Under the pieces are notes generated by a model, which was not told the DNA's origin, searched no databases, and saw nothing but the letters and a program-made list of their open reading frames with translations. A stretch of 64,000 nt of DNA from Penelope pileata (Eukaryota; Chordata; Aves; Galliformes; Cracidae): contig WBMW01005542.1 of the NCBI GenBank assembly GCA_013396635.1, positions 1,221,397 through 1,285,396 on the forward strand. The letters are read 5' to 3'. The stretch's first letter is position 1. Every line of letters begins with the position of its first letter. Positions 47,304-60,560 of the stretch are shown piece after piece. A program made the position numbers and the translations under genes.

Positions 47304-49304
47304 GAACTAAATGTCAAACATCTGTTCAAGAAAAAGCCTGTTAACATCTGAAAATATTCTCACTATCTTAAAGGAAAATGAATAACAAGGAATATTGTAA
47401 GAATTCAAAATGGGTGTGGTTATTTGTGAATATATTGTCAGCCTTTTCCTCTAAATAGGAGGATGACTTTAACCATGTAAGTCTTCAATGTAACAAAGTT
47501 GTCTTGCTTTCATATAGACAATGTCATTCACTTAAGAATATTTGTCTCTAAGTGTTGACTTTCAATGCAGGTCTAAGCCATAATCAATACTTGAGATTCT
47601 GTTGTAGTTTAATCATATCTTACAGTAACTTCAAAAGATCTGTGCATCGACTGCTTCTTGGCTTGTGGGTTTCTGCACAACTTGTAGGGCAATAATACAT
47701 CACAACATGCAGTGAGATACCAAGTAAAGTTGTGGAGGACTCAGTATGAAAAAAGTTTCAGACTCCAAAAAGAGTCAGTGTTGCTGGTCAAGACTGTGTT
47801 GGCTTTCCTAAAGGTCATGTCCTTCATGGACTCCACCCCTGTCTGGTGTTGCTTATCTGGTAAGATAAATTCTCACTTGCAAAGAGCAGAAAATCATTGC
47901 TAACCTTGTTGTGGCTTTGTAATTTGCACTCACTTTCACTTTGGCTATTTCAAAGAATCACATTGTATGTCTTGCACTTGAACACGTATTTGTAAGTATG
48001 TCAGATTGAAAACCACAGATTACAAAATGAAGTATGGTTTGTAAACAGTTTTTAGTTGGGAAGCTAACTGGCATGCGTGTATATGTTTAATGGCTTTTTT
48101 GAGCAACTTTATTAGCAGCTCTGCATCTCTGGACCGCTGTTGTATGCATGTTCTTGCAGTCCAGAATGTGTTATCACAACAATCTTTTGAATGAGTCTCT
48201 CTGGTTCATAGTGGTTGAATTTGAATTCAAAAGGTAGTGTTCTGGGCTGTAACTTGTGTGCCTAAAGTTGTTGGGCTCTTAACTGTAAAAAGTAGGGACT
48301 GACAACTAATTTAGTCATCAATTTTACATCTGTTTTAGATATGTTGCATTGTATAGCGTTCTCTTAAGCTGCCCTTACTTCAGAATCCCAAGTGCTGGCT
48401 GAAATGCCGGTCCTTGATGACTGAGAGGACACTTGTAACTTGATTCCTGTGTTCTAGAAAAACTCTTAAACAATGATAGGTCAGCATATTTTATTTCACG
48501 GAGGTGTTTCAGTCAGAGTAAATTCCTGGCCTTCATCATAGCTAATTAAAGCAAACAACAAAGCAAACTGCTTAAAAATCTGCTTTCTTTGAGTAATGTG
48601 GCATTTTCCACTAAGTACAAATACTGTCAGTTAAGGCTACTCTTACACAGGGCATATTTAGCTCCAACAATGAACCTGTGCTATAGTAAACACTGTCTCC
48701 TCATACTCACAAGTGCTGTGTACACTTAGTGGCCTGCAGCTCTAATGTCTGTTTCTTTACCCAACCTTAAAGTATCAGGATCAACTTTGCAAGGTTAATG
48801 ATATCTTAAGATCACGCTCAAGATGTGAACAGCCCTTCTTTATTTGAAGGGAAAAGGGGAACTCTCAAATGCTTAGGCAAGTACTGGCTGTTGGCATTGC
48901 TTCTGTGTGTTGTGTTTTGGTGACTGGCATTAGCTAGGTCAATAGACTCCAGGTTCTTCTGTCTTTCAAATACAGTATGTATCTCAGCTGTTACAGTATT
49001 TAACTTTCTTTCTTTTTTTTTTTTTTACTGTTCCATCTCTATTACATGCATTGATGTATTTAACCATATGATTCTTGATATGGGTTTGGTACAAGTCATG
49101 GCTAGAAGAAATGAATATTGGTCCCATGTGTACAACTTTTACTAAGGAAAAGCTGCTTTTTGTAGTCAAGATGCATATGTATGGGGTCAGACAAAATAGT
49201 ATTTATGTATTGCTTGGAAACTTGCTCAGTATGTATGCAGTGAATAGAAATAGCATAACTGCCTGCTGAACAGGTGATTGAACAAACATCTTTTAATAGA
49301 TTCC

Positions 49305-49310
49305 AATAAA
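49305..49310 (+). terminator. Distal PDP1 polyadenylation signal
   Basis: AATAAA with a GT-rich downstream element within 30 bases; the likely main 3' end. Confidence 0.6.
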
Positions 49311-52300
49311 ATGATCAATTATGCAGAGATCCATGTGTATTGTATTGGAATAGAATGCAATAGCTGTTTTGCTAGGGATACAGCTTATGAACTACTTGTT
49401 TTTCCAAAAATGTTTTCTATTGTGAAAATGTCTTCTATTGTGTAGTCACCGTTATGAGTAGACCAGATGGCCTAAGAAAGCAAAGTATAAATGGAAACAG
49501 GCTGAGAACTGGGCTTCAAAGCTTTCAAATGTTGCTGTGAGGCTTGAACTCTGTATCAGGCGTGTTGGTGCTGCTGCCCCCGGGCAGCATAGCTTAGATC
49601 TTACCCTGTCAGTATTCTGTGCATTTCTGTATCACTTTGCTTTGTCTCATTATACTCTTGGGAGAGGGTGTGATAAACTGCAGATAAAGCGGTCTACAGC
49701 AGTGCACAAATTAGTCTACAGCCTAATTTGTGGTCAGTAATTTGTGATCTGTATTCTATACAGAACAACATATCATAAGCAAATAATCTCGTATACACAG
49801 GTCAAAGTGACCTAAGAATGAATTGGTGAACTAAGGAGGAACAGCTTCTGTACCACAGGCAGAGGACATGTTCTGTAGTGTAGTCTACCAAACTTGTTGC
49901 ATTGCAGAAAATACTGCTGCTTTGTACGGAAGGGGAATGCTGTGAATTGTTACAAACTGTAGGACAGTCAAGGGGTCTCTTAGGTTCATGCCTTATTAAA
50001 CAGCATATACTGGGCTCCCACCATGCAGGGTACAGCCCAGAACTCTGATTTTCCACCCGTATATATACATTCATAATCACTCTCATCACTGTCTCTTAAC
50101 AGATGACTACAGTTTATGGCAATCCTTTATTTCTCTCCTTGATCCTTCCCAGGAGCTCCCCTCTCGAGGCCCCTTGTCTGTCAGTCAAAGGGCATGAGTT
50201 GGTCAGTCCACCTTCCCTGCTCTGCGCTGTGATACTGTCTTCTCAATGTTCTGTTCATTCTCTGTCAGTAGATTCTTCCCAAGTTCCCTATTTACTGCCC
50301 TTCTCTTTCTTCTGTTCAAGCAGAGAGCTGGGTTTTTGCCCAGCCTTGGCTTAGGGCTGTACAGGGGAGGAGGCCCATAGTCTCAGGACTACATGGCCTC
50401 GTGAGCAGCTTAGGTTGTTCAGTTCTGTGCTAGAACACAGGTGAGTTTTACCCTGCCCAGTTTCTATTCCCTTTTGAAAATATTAACTAATCTACCAGAA
50501 AGTCCCCCTGAATTCCTGTAATGTTCTAATTCCTCATTACTACTAGGCCTTACACATTTTCCTTATGCTAGATAATGCAAGGTAATTCCTATCTTCTGCT
50601 TTTCTGAAATAACGTTTCATGGCTGCAAGTACATGGCTTAAGCTGGAAGGATGACTGCATTTTGAGTCAACACAAGCCTTCAAGTTCACCTTTAAGCCAA
50701 TATCTTTAAAATGGTTTAGGTGAGTATCAGGTGAATGTCAACTATTTAACAGTAGTAATCCTAGGTAAGAGGTGAGTATGAAATCTTCCCATGACCTCTT
50801 CTCTGTTCAAGGATTTTTAACTGTTTCCTTGTTTAAAAAAAGGTATGTTATCCTGTCAAAAACAAATACAACATGTTACAGCTGTTAGAGCTTCCATGTT
50901 CTTAATTTTCCTTCTGTGTGCTGGACTTGGTGAGTATGGAACTCTGACATTTTCCCTTTCCACTCATTTCCTTATCAGAGGGTAGAGTTCTGCATATGGA
51001 ACTCCTAAAATGTGACACATGCAGCAAGGAACATAGTCTCATCATGAAATGCTGTTTATAGCTGGACTCAGACTTGGGTTCCTGTACTTTGAACGACTCT
51101 GGAGCTAAAGGATGCCTGGTAACTGCTTTCAGTACATACACTACAAAATGGTTAGGCACAAAATGGTTAGGCTGCTCTTGCCTCTGTGGGAAGGCACATC
51201 TGTAATGAGATTACCCAGCATGGATGGATAATTCAGGTTTTCAGTCCTTCCCTGCTCCATCAGCTCACTGATAGGGATGGTCTGTCTGGTTTCATGGCTG
51301 CTGATAAATGCATGCCACCTGATTTGCACCAGTGATCTTTATGAGCATGAGTGCTGAGCACTGTCATCAGTGTTGCTGCATAGCAGTTCAGGAACAGGAC
51401 TGGCACTGGGCATTTGAGCATGCCAAGGGAATAGTTCTCTCAGCTGATGTTTCTTCCTCTGCAAGAATGTCCTGGCTGCTGTTCAATAACATGTAAATAG
51501 AAACAAAATCTGTGGAGTTGGCCTTTTGACTAGATATTCCCTGTCTTCAATTTGGAGAAGCTGAGAATGGAGCAGACCCTGTGGATAAGGTGAAGCAGCT
51601 TTCTTCCAGCCTGCTGGATGGCACACTGTAGGTTGATGTCGTCACCTTGCCGTACAGCACAACAGAGTTAGGTTTGACTGACCAAAATGAGTTCAAAGTG
51701 AATGTCTCTAGAGATCTGCATCCTGCTGAGAGGTGCTTCAAGTGCAATAGCACTGTTTCTGTCGATGCTTTTTTCTGTTATGTTCCGAAGCTTAACTATA
51801 GAAGTTAATGAGATACTTCATTGATACATACTGGTTCCTGTGCTAAAACAAAGGTGCTTCAAATGACGTGGGCTTTGGAATGAATGCATTCATGCTTTCA
51901 AGTGCTGGGTTAGTTTTGTCCTTCTTCCCCATTTTAATTTGAAAGCCCTCCTTTGCCAAATGCCTTTACTCTCAGGACTTTGCTTCTCATTACTTTGCTT
52001 TTTGTCTGAAAATGAATGGGGGATGTATTCATGTTTTTCCTAGCACCAAGTATTTAATGTCTAGATGTCTGTGCAACAAAAAGACTTGCTAATGTCTTTG
52101 GGATTAAATTATTCATTCAACAGCTACTGCATATTTAATTGTTCTGCAAACAAGTAGGTGTCCCCCTGTCAGGAGTGCTATCAACTATGATTACGCAAAC
52201 TCATTATAAGAGTACTTTGATAACCTGATTTATAACTTGATTTTCCAAATCTTGATTGAGGGTTATTTCTTTTAGATTAATCTCTGTTAATTAGTAGCTC

Positions 52301-53113
52301 AAAGTTGAGCACGTAAATGTTTTATCAAATACCTGTGCAGTGAAGGAAGTGTACAGGTTCACTTTTTTTCTCCTCTCCCAATGAGCTAGGTACAGTCTTG
52401 TGGGAGGGGAGGAAAGTGGATCAAATTTTCTAAGTAACATGTCCTTTAAACACAAGCCAACTTCTGGTTCTTCAGTTTGGCTTGCCATCCATGTGAATGC
52501 TAAAACAACAAAACAGCCCACATCAGCCGTGGATAGCATTTCAATGACAAAGAAATCGGGAGAACTGAACCCGAGTCCACTTGGCAGATTTCAGGAACAG
52601 TAAATTGCCTACCACACTATCCCAATGATAAATCAGGATCATATTTGTGACACAATAAGACCATTCTCATAGTTTATTCCTCTGGTTGTCTTCTGTTTTA
52701 CTTCTGGCCATATGTGTATTTTAATAATAGGTTGGGTAATGGGGTAAATGTGCTTCTAATCCTCAGAACTGGATCACAAATGGGACATGAGTTTGCAGCA
52801 GCATTGTGTGGTAGAAACAAAAGCAATCAGATAAATGATCATCTGTTCTCATCTGTGCTGCAGGGCCTTGGTATGAAAGCCTTGTCTCATGTACTGATCT
52901 GTGTGCAAGTCTTCTAGGGAAAAATGCATTTATTGCATATGACTCATCTAATCACTTGTAAAAACTTTCCAGTGCTTCATAAAATGCAGCATAAGAAAAT
53001 ACAGGCACTGCTTAGTATGATACAATAGCAAAGTACTTCTTGCTTGTGACAGTTAACAGGAAGCAAGATTTTTTGGATATGAAAAAACAAAAGTAGAATT
53101 ATAATGTCACTCT

Positions 53114-53130
53114 AAAAAAAAAAAAAAAAA
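53114..53130 (+). repeat. A17 homopolymer
   Basis: A run of 17 A. No retroposed body was recognised upstream of it. Confidence 0.9.
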
Positions 53131-55275
53131 TTGGGACCACTCAGCGATGATGCAGAGGATGGCCCTAGACTTGTGATTATTTTGAGAGTTCTGCTTGTAT
53201 TCTTCCACCTCATTGTGTGGAGGGGCAGATGGGGCTGGGAAGGGTGAGAGCCAGCTGAGTGTGCACCTGTGCTAAGGGTTATTAGTCTGAATCACAATAA
53301 TGAGTAAGGAATTGGTTTGACAGACTGCATGGGATGTTGTAAATGGTAAGCTGTTTGACATCGAGGTGGATCTTCCTCTGACCAGGAAAATTGTCCTCGG
53401 TTTGTAGACTTTCTATTATAAATTTAAGTTCTGGTTAGTGTAACTGGCCAGTGTCAAACTCTGTCATGTAGCATCATGAACAAACAGTTCAATTTTAACA
53501 TCCTATATCTGTACTTAAGGGTAGCATTTGTTAGTGCCTCACATAGAAATTGCAGAATGAATCCAGTTAGGTCTGTCTGTGTGCAGTGTCACATGCCTTT
53601 CAGCTAGCTTTCAGAACAGGAAAAGCACATAATGAAAAACAGGGAAATCAGTGATGCTAACAGGAAGGCACCCTGTGAGCTGACACAACCCTGCCTTAAG
53701 CCCAGCTTTGTTCAAAAGCTCCAAGTCCATGACATGAGTCAGCTCCCTATGAGTTTTGTCTGACAGAATGGCTGTGAGCCTGCAAACATTGATTCTGCAG
53801 GTATTCCCTGTTGCCCATCCCCAGTACTGCCTCGCACAGTGGTGGCTATTGCCTAGGCTGCTACAAGTGGTACTGTTTTCCAGGACTTTACGGATTATCT
53901 GCGAGTTAATAAAAATGGCTGATGATAATCAGTCTTTCCTCAGTTCTAGGCAGCTGGAGAGGACTGAAAAGACCCCTTTTATTATTTTCATTTCCTGAAA
54001 ACTGTCTGCTGGACAGAGGACTGAGTCACATTGCAGCAGCACCCAACTGGGGCTTATTACTCCAATGAAACAAGATTTATTAATCTGTACGTAAGGCTGT
54101 GTTAGTACAGTTCTCCCAAAGTAGTTCAGGTGTCCCTGTGAAACTGTCTTCGTAGGTATATGTGGTCACTGTCTGCTGTAAACAGATCCTACCAGCTTTA
54201 GTTGAAGACACCTGAATCTAAAGTACCCGAGTGTCTGAGCTCCTAGTGCAGGTGGCAGAGCTGTGTTCAGTGCAGGCTGTGGAGTCTGAGCAGCCAGCTA
54301 TTCAGCCCACTCCAAAATGCCCACATTGAGCTCTATTGACTGTAACAGTGGCTTAGCCATCTCGTTCACGCACAGGCAGCTCCATTTAGGTGCTCTGGAG
54401 GCAAGTCCCAGCCTTTCTTTCCGGAGCCTTCAAGGATACTGTGATCCTGCAGTTCTTGCATCTGCCTGTCCTGCACAACAACTAAAATATCTAATTTTTA
54501 AAATTCAGCATTGTACCTAATGCACCTGCAAATATATTTTTGGTCTATTAGGTAAATGGAAGTGCCTGTTATGCCTACTGTCTTTATAGTCATATGTTGA
54601 CCTGCACAGGTAGTCTGTAGAATATGGCTGTCTTGAGCTGTAGGTTTTCCCCTTTCCCTCGTGTTGCTGTTACGCTGAGAATTCCCCTGACTTTCTCTCT
54701 TAGATCCCTACTAGCATTTATCAGCTTAAGTGAGCAGTATAAGGTTTCCTTGTCCTATCCCTAATGACTGTGCTGTAACAGTGTTCTGCTACTCCTAGCT
54801 TGACTGAGTAGGAATCTGTGAAGTAAAACATAACCGATCAAAGTCTCTGTTCTATATTCATTGTGCTACAAAGCTCAGTAGTAAGAACTAACAGCTATAA
54901 AGAAAAGATGATCCAGGCCTTATGCGTAGTTCACCTTTCCCTATTTGAGGAAGAAATAAGTCCTGACTTGGCAAGAATGTGCCTTGTATCAAACTAATTG
55001 AGCTGGTAAATGAACAAAATATGAATAATAATTGAGGGGAAGCTTAACTTGTAGTTGGTGTAGAAGGGAGCCTTCTAGTAAGGAACTTCACAGGAGTGTA
55101 ATGGTATAATGTAGCAGTGGAGAGCAGACTTGCTAGTGAATCTGATCTAGAAACAGACGGTGACGTGCAGCTCATTGCTTAGCAAACACTGACATGAAAG
55201 TCTGAGAAGCTGTCTAGCTCCCTGTCAGAAAAGCACTTAAATATTAAATAGTTTCTGACAAGATAGTTGACAGTA

Positions 55276-55293
55276 TTTTTTTTTTTTTTTTTT
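55276..55293 (+). repeat. T18 homopolymer
   Basis: A run of 18 T. No adjacent reverse-oriented retroposed sequence was recognised. Confidence 0.9.
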
Positions 55294-56383
55294 GTCACTT
55301 GGACTACATTTACATAACTTCAAGCCAATCCATCTGATTCTTTTCCAAGCAGGTGAGAAGAATCCATAGGTGCTCGCTTCTTTCATCTGAGGAATACTAT
55401 AACTACTGCTCCTGGTTCTTTGTCAAGAGTAGATGAGAAACTATTGTGGAAAATACAACAGACCATGAAGTACATGGAGAGAAAACAATACAAGATTATA
55501 TCCTTAGAATAGCAAATACCTCCCTCCAGGTTGGTAGCTGGCAAGCATTCAAGATAACATTACTTGCATTTTTAAAGACACCTTAGCAAACAATATCTTA
55601 AGGAAAATTGCTTGAGCTACAACAACAGTTTGAACAGTTGAAATACATCATTACTGAGTTTGTTCAAAGACAATTCAGATGACTTTGTCTTGTGATTTTG
55701 CTAACCTGCATTAAAATAGGAATATCAGAGTGCTACATGCCCTATTTCCTGACGCAGCTTCTTGCAGGAGCCTTTGAAGCATGTCACAGCTGTGAGATTA
55801 AAAGCTCAGCCCTGAAGTCAGGGAATCATGAAACTCCCTTTGATATGAGATCAAGCCCTCCAGTGCACCATCAGGAAGGGTTCTTGAAAGCTCTGACTGC
55901 CTAAAAAACATCATACAAGATCTGTTTCTCTAATGAAGAGACAGGAAAGGCACATCATAATCACTAAGGCAAGGAATGAAATAGCAGTAAGTGTTTAGAT
56001 GGCTTCAAAAAAGCAGGAAAATGTGTAGTTTTTCAATAGTACTTGTAATTTCCATGACTGCAGTATGTTTCAGATTTCTGGGCACTAGAACTGTTGCTTA
56101 TAGACCATGAAAAGATGTGACTTGACTTGAAATGTAGTTAGAAGGAGCTATATGCTGATATTTTTAGAGTCATTAAAATGCAAAAAAATGTTTCTGTCTC
56201 ATACCAGTTGCTGCCCAAATGAATACTAACTGTTGTGGTGTTCCCTTGTTCAACAAGTTTTTCTAGTTCTATATACCTTCAATGAATGCTACTGTCCTGA
56301 AGACAAAGTACAGAAAGTTAATTTTGTCCATCTTAAATTGACGTCATTTGATAGAAGCCCCAGATACTGCTTGCAGCGTGGTG

Positions 56384-57240
56384 TCATAGAATCACAGAAT
56401 GGCTTGAGTTGGAAGGGACCTTAAAGATCCTCTGGCTGCAACTCTGTGCTGTGAGCAGGGCTGCTACCCACCAGATCAGGCTGCCCAGGGCCCATCCAAC
56501 CTGGCCTTGAGCACCTCCAGGGATGGGGCATCCACAGCTTCTCTAGGCAGTCTGTGCCAGGGCCTCACCACCCTCTGGGTAAAAAATTTTCTCCTGACAT
56601 TTAACCTAAATTTCCCCTCTTTTAGTTTAAAACCATTCCCCCATGTCCCATCACCATCAGACCATGTGAAAACTTGGTCTTCCTCCCTTTAAATACTTGA
56701 AGGGTGCAGTGAGGTCTCCCTGGAGCCTTTTCTTTTCCAGACTGAATAATTCCAGCTCTCTCAGCCTTTCTTCATAGGAGAGGTGCTCCAGCCTTCTGAG
56801 CATCTTTCAGATCTCCTCTGGATCTCTTCAACAGCTTCATGCCCTTCTTGTACTGGGGGCCCCAGGTCTGGATGCAGTACTGCAGGTGGGGCCTCATGAG
56901 GACAGAGGGGGACAATCCCCTCCCTCTCTCTGCTGGCCTCCCCTCTTCTGATGTAGCCCGGGATACTGTTGGCTTTCTGGGCTGCAAGGACACGCTGCTG
57001 GCTCGTGTCCAGCTTTTTGTCTACCAGGACCCCTCAAGTCCTCCTCTGCAGGGCTGCTCTCAAGGAGTTCTCCCAGTCTGTACACATCTGGGATTACCAT
57101 GACTCAAGTGCAGCACCTTGCACTTGCCCTTGTTGAACCTCATTATGTTCTCATGGGCCCAGTTTTCAAGCTTTCAAGGTCCTCTTGGATGGCATCCCTT
57201 CCTTTTATTGTGTCAATTGCACCACTTGGCTTGGTGTCTC
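56384..57240 (-). repeat. CR1 LINE 3' fragment, about 0.86 kb
   Basis: The reversed 3' end 'tcatagaatcacagaatgg' at 56384 is followed by the standard CR1 pattern up to 'gatggcatcccttcctttta' and 'cttggtgtc'. The reverse-transcriptase frame is broken by indels and stops, so only short peptides such as RPHLQYCIQTWGPQYKKGMK are seen. It extends further 5' into the element than the other copies here. Confidence 0.94.
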
Positions 57241-58462
57241 TGTACATTGTGCTCAGGGCACGGAGAGTTCCTGCTAGTTCCACAGAGAACATCAAACAAC
57301 CATGTCATCTGCTACCAAGAGGGCAGTAAATAATCAGGCGACAGAATTGTTTGGAAAACTGGGAGCATCACATGATTCCTGCCAGCTATAATTTTATAGA
57401 GGAAGACCTAAGCCTTATATCATAAATTGCTTTTCTGGGTTATTTTTTCTCCAGACACTTCCTCTGAAATAAATTTAGTTCTTGAAATACTTCACTGGTG
57501 AGAATTTGGCAGAGCAGTGAATGAGTCTGTATTGATGATGGGATAATTTGGGCAAAACCTGCAAGGAATGTAACTCCAACATACATTCGGACTTTGCAGT
57601 AGTGAATATTTGAATTATTAAACTGACATTTCTTATTATGCAGTAAGAAAAAAAATGACATCTTCGAATATTAGATGAACGGGAACAATATACTAAGACC
57701 CGACAACAAAGTAGAACAAGAATGCAAAGCCCAAAGACAATAAATTTTATTCAGATTTCAGGCAAATAACTTAATGGGCAGTGCTGTATATAATATGACA
57801 ATAAAAATATCATTGTTCTGAATCAGTGTTTGTAAAATGTGAAGAGAAATTTCCAGTTCAGATGGGGGGAAGAAAAAATAATAATAATTTCCACTCTGAA
57901 TTCACTGTTCTCTTGTAGAAGAGGGTTAAGAAGTGAAAAAAAAAAATAAAGACAAAGAAAATATTTGATCAGATTGACATCAGTTTTGATCTGCTCCTGT
58001 CTTTAAAACACTAGACCTACCCATGGTATTTATGTTTCCAGATGTTTTTGTAGGAGGAAGCTAAGAAGCAACCGAAGTTCCAATGGGTGCAAGAGGCATC
58101 TTGGATTCCAAATGTGTATTAATTTTCATATGCTTAATTCCATTTGTAAGCATTCACATGAACTTTCTGAATCATGTGGAGAAAGAGTGAAGAACAGTAC
58201 ATTTAAATTCTTTAGTTGGCAGTTTTTTCTTAAAGTTTCAGTCAAACCGTAACAGTATTTTGTCACTAGAGAATTAGAATAAATCACTAAATCTGTGAAC
58301 TCCTCCCAGATGCTTTATAGCAGCTCTTTACTATTCATTCCTTCATGATTTGTGTTTAGTCGGTTTGAAATTTTTTTCAAAGTTCAAACAATAAGACAAG
58401 AATGGCCCGTGTTGTTTTTTAATATCAGGAAAATTCTGGGTGAATTGCATAGGACTTGGTTT
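57241..58462. other. Intergenic, nothing recognised
   Basis: AT-rich sequence with no gene or named repeat. Confidence 0.5.
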
Positions 58463-58555
58463 TCACAGGACTGTAGAATGGTTGAGGTTGGTAGGGACTG
58501 CAGGAGGTCATCCAGCCCAGCTCTCCTGCCCAAGCTCCCCTGCTCAATTAAACAA
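58463..58555 (-). repeat. CR1 LINE 3' end fragment
   Basis: 'gactgtagaatggttgaggt', then 'ggtcatccagcccagctctc' and 'gctcccctgctcaa', is the reversed terminal part of an old CR1 type. Confidence 0.7.
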
Positions 58556-58751
58556 ATTGCTGTCTCATCCAAACCAAGCAAAGCTAAGCTTCTGGCAGGT
58601 CAAGAAAAGTTCAGAGAGCATGCCTGAGAAGCCTCAGCCTGAGGCCTTGCAAACTTAGTGTGAAGCCTATGGCCTGTTATTAGCAGCAGTGATGCTGTGT
58701 TACAGGGCTGCGTGGTTGCAGGCTCCATGCTGACTATGCACAGTCACCATG

Positions 58752-58931
58752 GCTAAATGGCTTCCAGGACTACCTGATTCCTCACCTTTCAGGGGTTAGA
58801 GCTGAGACTGACCAACCTGTAGTCTCCTGGTTCCTCCTCCTTGCCCTTCCTGAAGATAGGAGCGATGTTTTCTCTTTTCCATTCCTCAGGAACCTGTCCT
58901 CATCGCCATGACCCTTCAGAGATAATGGAGT
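58752..58931 (-). repeat. CR1 LINE internal fragment
   Basis: 'gctgagactgaccaacctgt', 'cctccttgcccttcctgaag' and 'ttttccattcctcaggaacc' read as the reverse of CR1 reverse-transcriptase coding sequence, further 5' in the element than the usual 3' ends. Confidence 0.75.
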
Positions 58932-59000
58932 GCCACAGAATGATTCCTGTTGGAAGGGACCTTTGAAGATTTTCTAGTTCCACTCATCAGCTCTCAGAGG
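58932..59000 (-). repeat. Second CR1 3' end, apparently nested
   Basis: 'cacagaatgattcctgttgg' followed by 'aagggacctttgaagatttt' is a reversed CR1 3' terminus. It sits between two internal CR1 pieces, as if it inserted into the older copy. Confidence 0.6.
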
Positions 59001-59818
59001 CATGGATACATCCCAGGAGGTCTCACGGAATTGTGCATGCCCCATTTTTTCCAAGTGTCCTTTGACTGGATCCTAGTCCACCTCTTTTGCTCAGGCTTTC
59101 TCAAACTTTGTATCTGAGTATCTCTGCCTTTTCCATATCCTTGGTACTCCATTCAGCAGCATGTCTGCATTTTCCCTGGTCTTCCTTTTGTAGCTAATAC
59201 ACATGTAGAAGTCCTTCTTGTTGCTGTGTTTCTTGCCAGATTCAAATACAGATGGCTGTTGGCTTTCCTTGCTCTGTCCCTGCGCACTTGGACATCCTCT
59301 CTTTATTCCTCTCACGTCACCTGTCCTTGCTTCTGCCTCTTCTGTGTTTCCTTTTGCATCTGAGTTTTGTAAGGAGCTCCTCATTTTGTACAACCCCCTG
59401 CTTTCTTTGATTGATTTCCTGCATGTTGAGATGGATCATTCGGGAGGGAACTTGAAAGACAATCGGCTCTCCTGGTCCCCTCTTCTCTCTCTAGGGATGT
59501 ATTGCACAAGGTTTTTCCAAGCAGACAGCTGAAGAAGCCAAAGTCTACTCTCCTGGAGCCTGAAGTTCTGCCGTTTGCCTTGTTACTTCCTTGCAGAATC
59601 CTCCACCATTTCATGGCCACTGCAGCAAGGGTTGCACTGACCTTGGACCCATGGTGATCCCTTCTTTCTTTGCAAGTGTGGGGTCCAGCAGAGTGCATGC
59701 CCTCCTTGGGCCCGTGATCACCTTCACTAGGGAGCTCTCATCAGTATACTCCATCAATCTCCCAGATTGCTTGTGCCCATCAGGGTTGAGCTACGAGCAG
59801 ACAGCAGGGTGGTACTGA
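59001..59818 (-). repeat. CR1 LINE 5'-ward coding remnant
   Basis: Continues the older copy. The stretch near 59750-59815 ('cagattgcttgtgcccatca', 'cagacagcagggtggtactg') reads as the reverse of a CR1 endonuclease/early ORF2 segment I recognise from bird CR1s. The coding frame is thoroughly broken. Open frames here (e.g. 59218-59532 + and 59381-59698 -) are by-products. Confidence 0.55.
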
Positions 59819-59903
59819 GTTTTGTTAGAATGTCAAAATTCAGTGTTCAATCAACTTTATTAAAACAATCTTGGCTCTTGTGAAGATTCTTGTAAGAGCG
59901 GGG

Positions 59904-59948
59904 NNNNNNNNNNNNNNNNNNNNNNNNNNNNNNNNNNNNNNNNNNNNN
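59904..59948. other. Assembly gap (45 N)
   Basis: Forty-five undetermined bases just past the broken CR1 copy. The true length is unknown. Confidence 0.99.
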
Positions 59949-60489
59949 CATGAGATTTTTTTCTGAAGTCTTAATCAATGTCAGGTAATTTTATTTTGCT
60001 GTGTGGGCAGCAAATTAACAAAATAGAAGGGTAATCAGAATCGTAACAGACAGATAAAAAGAGAGAAACCACTCACCTTATTTTGAATTCTGGGTATGTA
60101 AAATAAATGCTGAACAGGATGGAAAAACCATGTCACTTTCAGAGAAGGTGAGTCAGCTGAGAACTGAGCTGACGTCAGTTAACACGAGACAAGTCTTGAA
60201 TGAAATCTGAGTCAAGTGAATTCTAGAGAAATCCTTGCCATTTCTCAAGAAGTCATGTGGCAGGATTTTACTTATCTTGAACAGATAAGGATTCTGTTCC
60301 TTATTCTGCCAGGCACAACTGGGTAACCGAAAGCAGTTTGCCTAGCATGAAGTTTTCAGACGTGGCCATTTAATTTACGGACTTCAGGTTCTGAATTGTG
60401 TTTTCCAAACCCATGCCCATGGAGGCTCAGAGTGCACATGCATCCTTTTGGCATCACTTGGGCCTCTGAAGACTCACCACATCTGAAAA

Positions 60490-60560
60490 TCATAGAATCG
60501 TTAAGGTTGGACCAGTAAGATCATCTAGTCCAACCATCAAACCACCACCATCATACCGCT
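60490..60560 (-). repeat. Short CR1 3' end fragment
   Basis: 'tcatagaatcgttaaggttg' and 'gatcatctagtccaaccatc' are the reversed terminal bases of a common avian CR1 type. Confidence 0.7.

Larger units (their letters stand above)
47010..49335 (+). other. PDP1: PDP1 3' UTR
   Basis: A long AT-rich, repeat-free stretch after the stop. AATAAA at 47298-47303 could give a short form, and AATAAA at 49305-49310 followed by a GT-rich element ('atgtgtattgtattgg') is the better distal end. A 3' UTR of about 2.3 kb is plausible for PDP1. The end is inferred from signals only. Confidence 0.6.
49336..56383. other. Intergenic downstream of PDP1, nothing recognised
   Basis: AT-rich. It contains a 17-base A-run at 53114-53130 and an 18-base T-run at 55276-55293. 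No coding exon or named repeat seen. The next gene expected from human synteny (CDH17) is not in the window. Confidence 0.55.

Noticed and set aside
53114..53130. A17 run as the tail of a processed pseudogene or SINE
   Set aside because: No recognisable retroposed body upstream and no flanking duplication seen. The same applies to T18 at 55276-55293.
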